Assembly (NCBI GenBank): GCA_964036665.1
Contig: OZ038527.1
Span: forward strand, 10,943,835 to 11,007,834
DNA length: 64,000 nt
Direction: 5' to 3'
Origin: Gordius sp. MW1
Taxonomy: Eukaryota > Nematomorpha > Gordioida > Gordea > Gordiidae
The position numbers were made by a program, and so were the translations under genes. Shown here piece after piece: positions 49,801 to 59,701 of this stretch. Positions within the stretch are counted from its first letter, which is position 1. Every line of letters starts with the position of its first letter. The notes under the pieces are model-generated. The model ran no database searches, was not told the origin of the DNA, and worked only from the letters and a program-made list of their open reading frames with translations.

Positions 49801-51273
49801 TTTGCCGCCATTTTGATAAACACTACCGTCATATCATATAATGTCGTTTGCGCTGTGCCGTTTTGTTCGAATAGGAGAGGTAAAGAAAAAAGGTTTTCAT
49901 TCCATAAATAAGTAAGATATTACAAGATATATGATATTTTTAAAAAATTTTAGGTGCTCCTTTCATTTCAGACCTGAAATGTTTTACCCATCTACAACAA
50001 ATTATCATTTATAATTGACCTTATTTGAGAGGGTACATTATATACTTGTTTACTTTATCATTAATTCCCAACTAACAAATTAAGTATTAATACAATATTT
50101 ATGTATTTTGATAAATAATTTATTAGATTAATTTTAATACATTACAGTTTTTACATTTTTAATTTTAATGGAATGTGTCAATAATATCTATTTTAAAATA
50201 CTGTTGTTGATATCTAAATAATTCAACACCTTTTTAAAGTGATTTAATCTACAAAAATTACTATACTCTATATCAAAATATTTTTATTGTAATTTTATAA
50301 TTCATAATTGACCTTATTTGAGAGGGTATTGAGGTATATAAGGAGAGCTATATAACATGTTCATCAAAATAGCGGAAAAAAACATATACCTTTTATACGG
50401 TGATGAGCGGTCTATGTAGTCTATGGGTGTAGGTGCAAGAATACGTGGAGAAACTACTTGAAGGAGCTGACCCCTAAGTGTGACAAACAGCTATAAGAAA
50501 AAAATTAATCAATAACACATGCTTAAGCAAATATTGAGCCCTGAAATTGTTTTTCCTTGCCCTTACCTCGGCCCGAGCCAGGATCTAATGTTTTTGTACT
50601 GGACGCCCGCAAGTGCTTAAAAAAAATTAATGCCCGCGTTGCAAACCTTAATTGTTCTTGCCCCTAATCACTGGTCAACAAATTATGGACTTATCAAATC
50701 AACCTACAAATTGTTTGCATACTCTAGCAGAGTTTTTTACGGTAAGCACAAATATAATATTAATTTTTATTTATATGTCAAGGGTTTGAAATATTTTCTG
50801 TCAATGTTGCTAAAAACAGCGATTTTGGCGTTTTAAACGTGAATAACTTGTAAATTGATCAGTAAAATTTTAGTTGTCAACACATTAGGTGAAAGTAAAA
50901 GGTAGAACAATAGGAAGGAGTTGTAATTGCTTTATAACTAAGTCGCTATTTTTCTATAACTTATATTCGCTCGGTTAACTTTTTATTTAATACCACTTTA
51001 CCCTCATTATGCCTTTATTTTAAAACACCTTTATTTCTCTTTTCTCCTCGATAATGGTCACAAACGGACCAAAATATCGGAACCCCTTTCCTCCCTCTTA
51101 TTTCATCCATCCGACGAGACCATTAATAAAACCACTTTACTTATAAAATGGATGAACATTCCTGAGTATATTAAAGAAAGTAACGTTCGCTTTATTTAAC
51201 AGTTTCTAAAATCATGTAACCAACTATTACAGTTCCTCTATAATTAAAGTAATTAATTACAGTTACTTTTTTT
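49801..51273. other. Intergenic stretch
   Basis: AT-rich, no gene seen. It includes a 28-bp repeated string (ATTGACCTTATTTGAGAGGGTA at about 50016 and 50310) and, at about 51045-51085, a GGTC/GACC stem-loop followed by AAAATATCGG that resembles the hairpin at 11191-11222. Confidence 0.4.
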
Positions 51274-51287
51274 AAAGGGACTAGTTA

Positions 51288-54200
51288 ACACTACCTACGA
51301 CGGTCCCAAGTCCGTGTGCAAAAAGTGGAGGGTTGGCGTCAGGACGGAAACGGCTATAAAAACCAACTCCAAAATTATGATAGTTTCAAACAAGATTTTG
51401 CAGGAAAAGGCTAGGGCGTCCTCCACAAACCCCGTGCAATGTGAAAAATACACTAGGGTTACTGCCCAACTCACAACGAAGGTGGTTAAGGAAATTAGTT
51501 GTTGAAAGAATGCGAATAACGTACTGGAATGTGGGAACGTTGACTGGGAAGAGCATCGAGGTCGCACAAATGCTAAAAAGAAGAAAGGTACACATCGCCT
51601 GCCTACAAGAGACGAGGTGGAACGGAACGAAAGCTCGGGAATTAGGAGAAGGATATCAGCTTTTCTACAGTGGGTCACCAAATCGTAGAAACGGGATCGG
51701 TATTGTTCTAAGCGAATCGTCTAAGGGTGGTGGAAGTTAAGCGTTGTTTAGACAGGCTAATGTGGGTGAAGATTGCAGACCAAGAGGGCCTCCTAACCGT
51801 TATGTGCGCGTATGCTCCCCAAATTGGGTGTATGGAATCAGAGAAAGACGTATTCTTCGATTCATTGGAAATGGAAATACAAGGGATCCGACAGGAAGAA
51901 AGGCTAATTACTGGGGCCGATTCCAACGCTCACGTAGGGAAAGATCGCCTCGGGTATGAACGCAATCATGGAGGCTATGGGCATGGTTTGAAGAACAAAG
52001 TAGGGGAAAAACTTCTCCAAGTATCCCAAGCATATGACATGGCGATCGTTAACACGTATTTTCAAAAACGCGAAGATCATATTGTGACCTATAGAAGTGG
52101 GAAGCATTTTAGTCAAATTGACTATTTGCTTATACGGCGAAAAGACTTATGTAGTATCAAGGATTGCAAAGTAATACCGGGAGAAGAAATCGCCAGCAAC
52201 ATCGTCCCCTTGTTATGGATCTTGACAGAAGATATTTCCCGAAAGAAGAAAGGTCTATGAACCTCGAATTCGATATGAAAGGCTAAAGGATACATCGATA
52301 AACGAAAAATACCATCAAAAAGCCTCCTCACTCTTGGGTGCAAGGAAGTTGCAAAGGGACGTAGACGACGATTGGGAGACGCTATCTAAGGACATTAGGG
52401 AAACAGCGATTCGTGTTCTAAGACAGACCAAAGGAGCTAAGCTATGATTAGGGAACTATGGTGTTAGGATCAATCGGTTAAAGATTTCATCGAAAGAAAG
52501 AAAAATCTATATAGACGGTGGCATAAATCAAAAAAGTCAGAGGATTATCAAGAGTATAGGGACGCAAAGAGGGCCGCAAAAAAGGCCGTTGTAATAGCGA
52601 AGAATGCCACCTACACCGAGATGGTAAACAAACTGGATCATAAAGGGGGCGATAGGCTTATGTACAAATTGGCCAAAATAAGGGAGAAGAAAAGTCGCAA
52701 TGTCGGAGTTCTTAAAATAGTCAAAAACGAGGAGGGTCAAACCTTAATCAAGCCGAAAGAAGTGATGGAAAGGATATTTTAAGGAACTTATAAATATTGC
52801 AAATTACAAGGATTCCCTTCCCAAAATGGAGCCAAATATAAGTATGGTCGAACTCTTTCAGGAGGATGAAGTTAGGACACAAATGAACAAGATGCAAAAA
52901 GGAAAAGCAAGTGGCCCAGATGGAATACCTATGGAGGCATTGCTCAGATGTCGTGAAGAAGGAGTCACCACCATGACAAACCTCCTTAACAAGATATTGG
53001 TAGAAGAGCGAATTCCTAATCAATGGAGAGCAAGCACGATTATACCCTTATTTAAAGGCAGAGGAGACCCTCAGGACTGTGGCAATTACAGAGGTATCAA
53101 GCTAACTTGCCACTCCTTGAAGCTTATGGAAAGGATCTTAGTTACAAGGCTGAAAAACGAGGTGGAAATATCGGCTAACCAATTCGGATTTGTGGGCGGC
53201 AAATCCACAATCGACCCAATCTTCGCACTAAGACAAATGATGGATAAGTATGGTGAAAAGAGGAAAGACCCACATATGGTTTTTATCGACTTGGAGAAAG
53301 CTTATGACACAGTCCTTCGCGATTTGATATGGTGGTGCCTGAAGAAACAAAGTATCCCTGACGCTTATATACGGCTTATGAAAAATATTTATAAAGCCTC
53401 AACTCTTGCGTTAGGATGACAGTTGGAGACTCTAAACCTTTTCGGGTTAAAATTGGATTACATCAAGAATCTGCGTTAAGTTCCTTTTTATTTGATATAA
53501 TTATAGACAAGATAACGAGGGACATTCAAAAGTCATCGTCATGGTGTATGCTATATGCCGATGATATAGTACTATGCGAGGAAACAAGGGAGAAAGTATT
53601 CGAAGAAGCCGAGAAGTGGTCAAAGCGCTTAGCTGGATATAGTTTAAAGGTCAACGATCGAAAAGCGGTATACATGGAAATGAACAATACAAGCACCCCA
53701 TCACTGGATGACCCTATAAAGTACTTATAGACAGGTTTACATACCTCGGCTCGATGCTACATCAAGAGGGAGGTTCAACAGAAGTCAATGCCCGGATCCA
53801 AAAAGGATGGCTAAAATGGCGAAGTCTATCCGGTGTAATGTGCGACAAGAAAATGCCATAATGGTTGAAGAGCAAAGCTTACAAATCCATCGCAAGACCG
53901 GTGTTACTCTGTGGAAGTGAAACATGGGCATCAAACACCATGGAAGGAAAGCTATTGCAAGCCACAGAGATGAGAATGATACGGTGGAGCTTGGGGTATA
54001 CTAAGCTCGACCATATGACGAATGACTTTCTCATGATAAAATGGGTATTCAACCTATGGCGGACATGATTAACGAAAATCGGCTAAGGTGGTATGGGCAT
54101 ATACTAAGAAGGGACAAGGATGACGTAAATTGAAAAGTACTGGACATGGAGTTACAGGGAAAGAGAGGACGAGGACGACCCCGTGTCACGTGGAAAGGGC

Positions 54201-54321
54201 AAGTCGATAATGTTATGAAAACTAAAGAGATTAGTCAAGACATGGCACTCAACTTGTCAAGATAGAAAAAACTTATCAAAACAAACCCCATGAATGTGGG
54301 ACCAAATAACTGATAAAGAAG
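51288..54321 (+). mobile_element. RTE-type non-LTR retrotransposon, TSD AAAGGGACTAGTTA
   Basis: About 3.03 kb flanked by an exact 14-bp repeat (51274-51287 and 54322-54335). It starts ACACTACCTACGACGG and ends in AACTGATAAAGAAG rather than poly(A), as RTE elements usually do. It encodes an AP-type endonuclease followed by a reverse transcriptase. Confidence 0.85.
51441..54268 (+). pseudogene. RTE-type endonuclease-reverse transcriptase, frameshifted
   Basis: Endonuclease: YWNVGTLTGKS, CLQETRWNG, a shift near 51725, then LTVMCAYAPQIG, GADSNAHVGKD and SQIDYLLIRRKD; the terminal His-containing block is out of frame (shift near 52190). Reverse transcriptase: KASGPDGIPME, WRASTIIPLFKGRGD, CGNYRGIKL, NQFGFVGGKST, VFIDLEKAYDTV, a stop at 53417-53419, then the catalytic YADDIVLCEE. 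The C-terminal part shows FTYLGSMLHQEGG, GVMCDKKMP and CGSETWA with further stops. At least five lesions make it inactive, but the exact TSD shows the insertion is not ancient. Confidence 0.85.
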
Positions 54322-54335
54322 AAAGGGACTAGTTA

Positions 54336-54889
54336 CGTATAACTAGTTCTTAACATCTGTATTAATTGCGCTTTTGCGGAAGAACGTTCGGCGCTTAAAA
54401 TTATTGTTTCATGGCCAGGTTATGGAATAAAGTAGGCCTTCCATAGCCGCAACCTCAGCCCACTTCAATCTGAAAGCGATTTCTACATGCAGGCCTTACA
54501 CTTGGAAGATACCTAGCAATCTTAATTGCTTTCACTTAACCGTAATAAAGCCCGGTTAGGGTTGTTAAATTGCTCGAACACGCACACTGAGTTGTTAAAT
54601 AAGAGCGTATAACACTATCTGTGTTTGCTATTCGGTGCAATAGGCAGAACAGAGTCGAATCAGCGTAATCTGTTGAAGCAATAAGCAGTTAGGATTTATT
54701 AGAAGCACTTGCTACAAGTTAGTAACTTTAAAAATGAGCTGACATGACAGAACTTTGCTTCCCTTCTTCTACCCTCCCCCTCCAGACCAATTTGTGGTAT
54801 GAATCAAGATCGAATAGTCGTCTTTAAATGCTTGAAGATAAAAGGTAGGCTTGAATATTCGACTCTTATTTCGAAATGCAATAAGATCA
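54336..54889. other. Intergenic stretch after the RTE element
   Basis: No gene or repeat of known type seen. AGTTGTTAAAT recurs twice (about 54560 and 54590). Confidence 0.4.
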
Positions 54890-54897
54890 ACTAATTG

Positions 54898-55063
54898 CAT
54901 GGGCGTAGCCAGCCCCCCCCCCCCCCCCCCCTAAATTACGAGAGAAAAAAAAATTTCAATGCAAAAACTTTGAAAAATAAAAAAAAATTATGTTTTGCCC
55001 CCCCTCTAATTGAAATTTTAAACGTTTTGCCCCCCCCTAATCAAAAACCTGACTACGCCCATG
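54898..55063. mobile_element. GCGTAGCC-ended MITE, 166 bp, TSD ACTAATTG
   Basis: Starts CATGGGCGTAGCCAG and ends CTGACTACGCCCATG, 15-bp inverted repeats with one mismatch. An exact 8-bp duplication, ACTAATTG, lies at 54890-54897 and 55064-55071. An 18-base poly-C run follows the left end. This is the clearest copy for defining the termini. Confidence 0.88.
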
Positions 55064-55111
55064 ACTAATTGTTCAGGATATTAGAAGATTTTTACCCTCA
55101 TAATCAATGTT

Positions 55112-55334
55112 CTTCATAGATCTATTATCTGGAATGTTAGAGGGTGTTAAAAACAAAATAATTATTATAATATTTCGTCCTTATAAAAGACATCATCAGA
55201 AAAAATAATACAACATTCTCTTTAGTTTATATTCTAATTTATTTTGTTTTTTCTGATGATGTCCTTTATAGGGACGGAATATTATAATTTGTTTTTTAAT
55301 ACCCTCTAACATTCCCGATAATAAATCTATGAAG
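55112..55334. repeat. Foldback sequence with ~90-bp arms and hammerhead-core-like motifs
   Basis: Arms at 55112-55207 and 55247-55334 are near-perfect reverse complements around a 40-bp spacer. Each arm contains CTGATGA, a GTCC/GGAC-type hairpin, and GAAA (left arm, minus strand, 55199 to 55173) or GGAA (right arm, plus strand, 55253-55274). Such a core is used by hammerhead ribozymes of Penelope-like and related retroelements; stems I and III were not established. Confidence 0.7.
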
Positions 55335-55439
55335 TTATTTGTTCAGGAGTTAATCTTAGAGGTTTTTAGGATTGCTTGGACTAAGGTTATTATAAACATT
55401 TTTCATAAAATATCCATATTCTTATCAGAGGTCAGATTT

Positions 55440-55530
55440 GTTAGGAATTTTCTGCCCGAGCCCGGTTCAATTCTCTAACCTCATTGCCCGCCCGAGCCCG
55501 CCCAAAACATTAATGCTGCCCGATATATTA
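55440..55530. repeat. GGCCCG-type interspersed repeat, copy 4
   Basis: GCCCGAGCCCGGTTC and GCCCGCCCGAGCCCGCCC strings in AT-rich DNA; no termini defined. Confidence 0.4.
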
Positions 55531-56490
55531 AATTTGCCTGTTAAGTTCGAAATTTTGCGACCTCAAATTCTTTCAATATTTAAAAGTCGAATGATTTTTT
55601 CAAATGAAACTTTTGCACTTTAATTTTAATCCTAATTGGTCAAAAAACGTAGTATTTGGCCTTTCTAAAATATTTGAGCTTAGCGATGAGTGATAAGGGA
55701 ATAATAAGAGCGAATTGGAGAAGCCTTGTTTAATCATTTGTTTAAAAAAATTAAATATTATAATGAAATTTAACACTTTCAGGCGTTGTATCAATTTGGC
55801 CGTGACGATTTTGTACTATGTATAGACGGCACATGCGAATTACGAACAATGAAAGGGCTGCATAAATATTTTAATCCTTTCCATAACCTAGCTAGGGACT
55901 TGATGGAAATAAAGGGGTTCTGGCAAAAATTGTAAAAATAACTTGGGGACGGATGACGATTTTTTAGCATTTTCATATGCAACTTAATGTAAAGTAACAA
56001 AAAAATACACTATCTAAAGAATCTCATTAAGCCCGAATCCTATCTTTTTCGTGCCCGCGCGGGCCGGGCAATCTGATCTCTGATTCTTATGCCCCGAATT
56101 TCAAAGCATAGAAATACCCATTATAATTTAAAAAATTGCCTAAAGTTAAAAGTTTGACTTAATGGGCTTCATATATATAATAAATATCTAGTGATATAGC
56201 CAACACTTGTTCAGTTAATAATAATTTGTATGATTTTAATAGTTTATTTTATTATTATATCTTATGCAATAGATCAATAAAAATAACTTTATTAAAATTG
56301 TTTTGTTTATTTTTAGATTTCTATAATTATTAAAATTCCGTGATGATAGCAGATAAATGCGGACAAACCTATTTCTAGATCGGCACAACTGTGGGACAAA
56401 ATTCAAGATAGATTTCGATTAGTACGAGAAAATTTGTCATTTTAAGAGTTGCATTTATACTGTTAAAATTTGCCTTAATTATTAGATAAG
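55531..56490. other. Intergenic stretch with one GC-rich repeat fragment
   Basis: No gene seen. GTGCCCGCGCGGGCCGGGCAATCTGATCTCTG at about 56051-56083 looks like another end of the GGCCCG-type repeat. Confidence 0.4.
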
Positions 56491-56497
56491 AGGACCT

Positions 56498-56866
56498 CTT
56501 ATTGGGATTTATCGTTACTAATATGTCACATTTTGCAAAAACGCGTTAAAAGGAATTATTTATTGCAAAAAATATATAAACGTATAATATAATTTCAGCT
56601 TAACTAATCTATAATGCTTTAAGAATTACTGGATAAAAATAAAGAAATGAAACAATAAGCATTGCTCAAAAATATGAGGAAATTAAAATATACAGAATGA
56701 ATATCATCAAGTGAGAATATTTTACAATTCAAAATATATTTTGCAGATTTGCTCTTATTGGGATTTATCATTACTAATATGTCACATTTTGCAAAAACGC
56801 ATTAAAAGGAATTATTTATTGCAAAAAATATATAAACGCATAATATAATTTCAGCTTAACTAATAA
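56498..56866. repeat. Tandem duplication (B-A-B) flanking the MULE
   Basis: Segment B (56498-56612) recurs at 56757-56866, and segment A (56617-56755) recurs at 59378-59515 beyond the MULE. The order B-A-B'-MULE-A' shows a roughly 260-bp tandem duplication whose second copy was split by the transposon. Confidence 0.8.
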
Positions 56867-56889
56867 TGGGTGTTATTTAAATGCATAGT

Positions 56890-57145
56890 GAAAAATTCCA
56901 TAATGCTCAGTTGTTTGTGCTCAGTTTTTAATTCAACTTGTTCAGATTTTTAATTAAAAATGTTCAGTTTTTTTATGCTCAGATTTTAATTAAAAAGTGC
57001 TCAGTTTTTTTGTAAACAAATGTTCAGTAATTTTTAAAAAAATGTTCAGTTTTTTTTCAAAAAATGTTCAGTTTTTTTCCAAAAAATGTTCTGTTTTTTT
57101 TTCAAAAAAATATTTCGTTTTTTTTTCAAATATGCTCAGTTGTTA
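56890..57145. repeat. Left sub-terminal motif array of the MULE
   Basis: Ten or more loosely spaced copies of (A)TGTTCAGTTTTT or TGCTCAGTTTTTAAT. The counterpart at 59225-59345 reads, inverted, as AAGTTTTTTATTCAA units. Such arrays are often transposase-binding regions in MULEs; that role here is inferred. Confidence 0.7.
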
Positions 57146-57151
57146 TTAAAA

Positions 57152-57210
57152 TCACTAAATCTAACCCTAACCCTTGCCTATATTACATTTTGCCTATATT
57201 ACATTTTGCA
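57152..57210. repeat. Telomere-like segment shared with the composite satellite
   Basis: CACTAAATCTAACCCTAACC is followed by two TTGCCTATATTACATT units, the same run as in the satellite tails at about 30782, 35851 and 37641. It lies inside the MULE. Confidence 0.8.
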
Positions 57211-57442
57211 CAGAAGTGTTATTGAGCTGTGGAAACACTAGAAAGCTATAATAATAGTTATAAATTATTCATTTAAATTGCGTATTTATAAAAATTATTT
57301 TTATCTGTGGAAACCTTAGAGAGCTTTTATAATCGTTGTAAGTTATTACTCTAAATTTGTATAATAAAAATTGTCTTTATATTAAGTACCTATTATAATC
57401 AAAGTATATTAAGAACAAACAAAATGATGCCTTTGATAATCA

Positions 57443-57448
57443 TTTATT
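57443..57448 (-). promoter_or_regulatory. Poly(A) signal of the MULE transposase gene
   Basis: AATAAA on the minus strand, about 50 nt after the transposase stop codon, the same spacing as in RPL3. Confidence 0.6.
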
Positions 57449-57497
57449 AAAATAATATATATAAAAACGCAATAAAATGTTATATTCCATTAGTAAA

Positions 57498-59288
57498 TTA
57501 TTGTATAATTAAAGCATTTTTAGCTTTTGATGGTCGCCCTCTTCGTCTTTTTTGACCAATACTAATATTTTTGGCTTCTATAGGAGGCTTGCAGAGTTTA
57601 AGCTTGATTGAAAGCCCTACAACGTGTTTGCAAATGTATTGCTTGAAAAAAGCAGGGCAATTACAAGTTCCTTTCTCCCACTGGTGAGGATTGATTGGCA
57701 TATGAACAATCCAAAATTTTGAAATATTCTTAGTATATTCATCAAATGATCTGTAACTAATTTGTTTGTTAATTTCAATATCATCTTTATTAATAATATT
57801 GCTGCCTGAAGGAACATAATATTGAATATAGTTTGTAGTTTCCAGTGATATAACTTTTTTATTTTGATTAGCCCATTGGTAGCTGCTGGTCCATAAATTA
57901 AGTTGTATAGTTGGGCTAGTTATGAATTTTTTATCATTTTTGTATGAAGAGGACCATTTTTCAATCATATCCATTGCCATAGATTTAAATCGTGACAAAG
58001 GTACTCGCTCCCTGAGAGTATACTCATCTTTAATTACCCTGTTTGTTGATTCTAGGGCATTATTGGTAGAAGGTGTATAATGTCGGTACCCTTCATACCA
58101 TGTGTTGTTATTTATCAACCATTCCTTTTCAAAATATTTAGTAAACTTTGATGCACGATTGGTCCATTTTGCCAAAAAAAGTTTTGAAGCCTTTTTAAAA
58201 ATATCAGAGCTTTGACACAACTGTAACTTGTCTATATCAGCAATAATTTCGTCTTGATCCTTTTTATCTGCTAATATCACCTGTATTTAAAATTAATTAC
58301 TATATATTATTAATAAACCTTTTTTGACACATTTCTTCGTACATGTGCCCAACACACTACAATCATTTTGTTTCCATAGACACTTTTGAAAGCATTATGG
58401 ATGGCACCAGCCGTATCACTTATTAATACTTCAAAGGTTGGCTCTATATCAACTAATACATTAACACCACTAGCTAAACTTTTAAATAAAAATTCATAGT
58501 CTTCTTCTTTTTCATTGGTACACAGACAAATTCCTAGAAGGTGAAAGTGCCTGTCTAAATCTGTTGTTCCAAGAATTAAAAGTGGAAAGCCTTGCCATGT
58601 TATCTTGTATGTAGCATCAGCATGCAACAATTTTGAGAGTTGTGAATTTAAGAGTAGCCTACATTAGCTTTATTTAATATGACACAATATATATTACCTT
58701 TTTGTTGATATAAAAAACTTAAATGTACTGTTTTCATAGGATATTCTGTAAGAAACGATATAAGGTATATCATCTTCATCAGGTAATGGGGCTTTGGAAA
58801 TGAGCCAATGCTCTAATTCTCCCAAGCTTATAGAAGTGGGACCATATTTTTCTTTTTTTAAACCACTTAGGTAATTCCTTAACTGATTTATGGAAGGCAC
58901 TTGCTCTGACTTTTGAAGATTATTGAATATAGATTTTGGTTTAAGGCCCATTGAAACCATTTTTTTAATTTCACTTTTGTCAAAATTTGATCCCTTAATA
59001 TCAAGTTCATCATGTGTATGTGATGAAGTTGACCGAAATATTATAACCCTATCAGAAATTGATTCATATAATAGGTATAATCTTCCAGCACACTGAGGGC
59101 CACGATATTTGACCATATTACATCTGAAAGATTTAGACATTTAAAAGCATAATTACCTGTAATAAACTTTGACTCCTATTTCGGTGTTGTTCCTATACCA
59201 ATAACTCCAAATTTTATTTTCTCTGAGCAAATAAATAAAAATCTGAACATTTAATAAAAAACTTAACATTTAATTCAAAACTTGGCAA
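57498..59288 (-). CDS. MULE transposase (FLYWCH-like finger, DDE domain, SWIM finger), spliced
   Basis: Exons (minus strand): an upstream exon ending 59157, 59123-58698, 58658-58319 and 58280-57498. Introns are GT-AG, 33, 39 and 38 nt, phases consistent. An N-terminal FLYWCH-type finger spans the first junction (WSYWYRNN...YYRCNMVKYRGPQCAGR). The MULE core gives the acidic triad in LLHADATYK, LISDTAGA and ALESTNRV, plus CWAHVRRN. A SWIM zinc finger follows (CNCPAFFKQYICKH), then an AT-hook-like RRRGRPSKAK. From 59157 the product is over 510 aa. An ATG at 59288 opens the first exon without a stop, but its hydrophobic start is doubtful and another exon may exist. No disabling lesion seen. It catalyses cut-and-paste transposition in the nucleus. 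Confidence 0.88.
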
Positions 59289-59377
59289 ATTGAATAAAAA
59301 ACTTGGAAAATGGCAATAAAAACTTTGCACTTTGAATAAAAAACTATGCAAAATAATTTGTTCTCACTAATAATCCC

Positions 59378-59515
59378 TTTAAGAATTACTGGATAAAAAT
59401 AAAGAAATGAAACAATTAAGCATTGCTCAAAAATCTGAGGAAGTTAAAATATACAGAATGAATATCAAGTGAGAATATTTTACAATTCAAAATATATTTT
59501 GCAGATTTGACTATT
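59378..59515. repeat. Segment A', second copy of the tandem duplication
   Basis: Matches 56617-56755 from AAGAATTACTGGATAAAAAT to ATATTTTGCAGATTT with small differences; separated from its neighbour B' by the MULE. Confidence 0.8.
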
Positions 59516-59641
59516 ATTATAAAATAGGTTTAGGAACACTTAAACATAAAATAATATTTTTATCTTTCAAAAAAAATTTATTTCCATAGTTATCACAACT
59601 CTTAAACACTTTTACTCTATATAAAGAATATGATAGATCAT

Positions 59642-59647
59642 TTTATT
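59642..59647 (-). promoter_or_regulatory. Poly(A) signal of RPL3
   Basis: AATAAA on the minus strand, about 55 nt after the RPL3 stop codon. Confidence 0.7.
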
Positions 59648-59701
59648 AAGAAGTTGACATTTTTAAATGGTAATGAATATATTTTTAGAACCATATATAA
59701 T

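Larger units (their letters stand above)
56868..59365 (-). mobile_element. Autonomous Mutator-like element (MULE), 2498 bp, TSD ACTAATAAT
   Basis: Bounded by an exact 9-bp duplication, ACTAATAAT (56859-56867 and 59366-59374), the length typical of MULEs. The left end is GGGTGTTATTTAAATGCATAG; the right end, inverted, is GAGAACAAATTATTTTGCATAG; they share only ATT...TGCATAG. Both sub-terminal regions hold repeated TGTTCAGTTTTT or AAAAAACTTG-type motifs. Inside is one spliced transposase gene that appears complete. Confidence 0.85.

Noticed and set aside
57498..59140. Reading the MULE as three broken pseudogene pieces
   Set aside because: The gaps between frames are exact GT-AG introns of 33-39 nt with matching phase, so a spliced intact gene explains them better.
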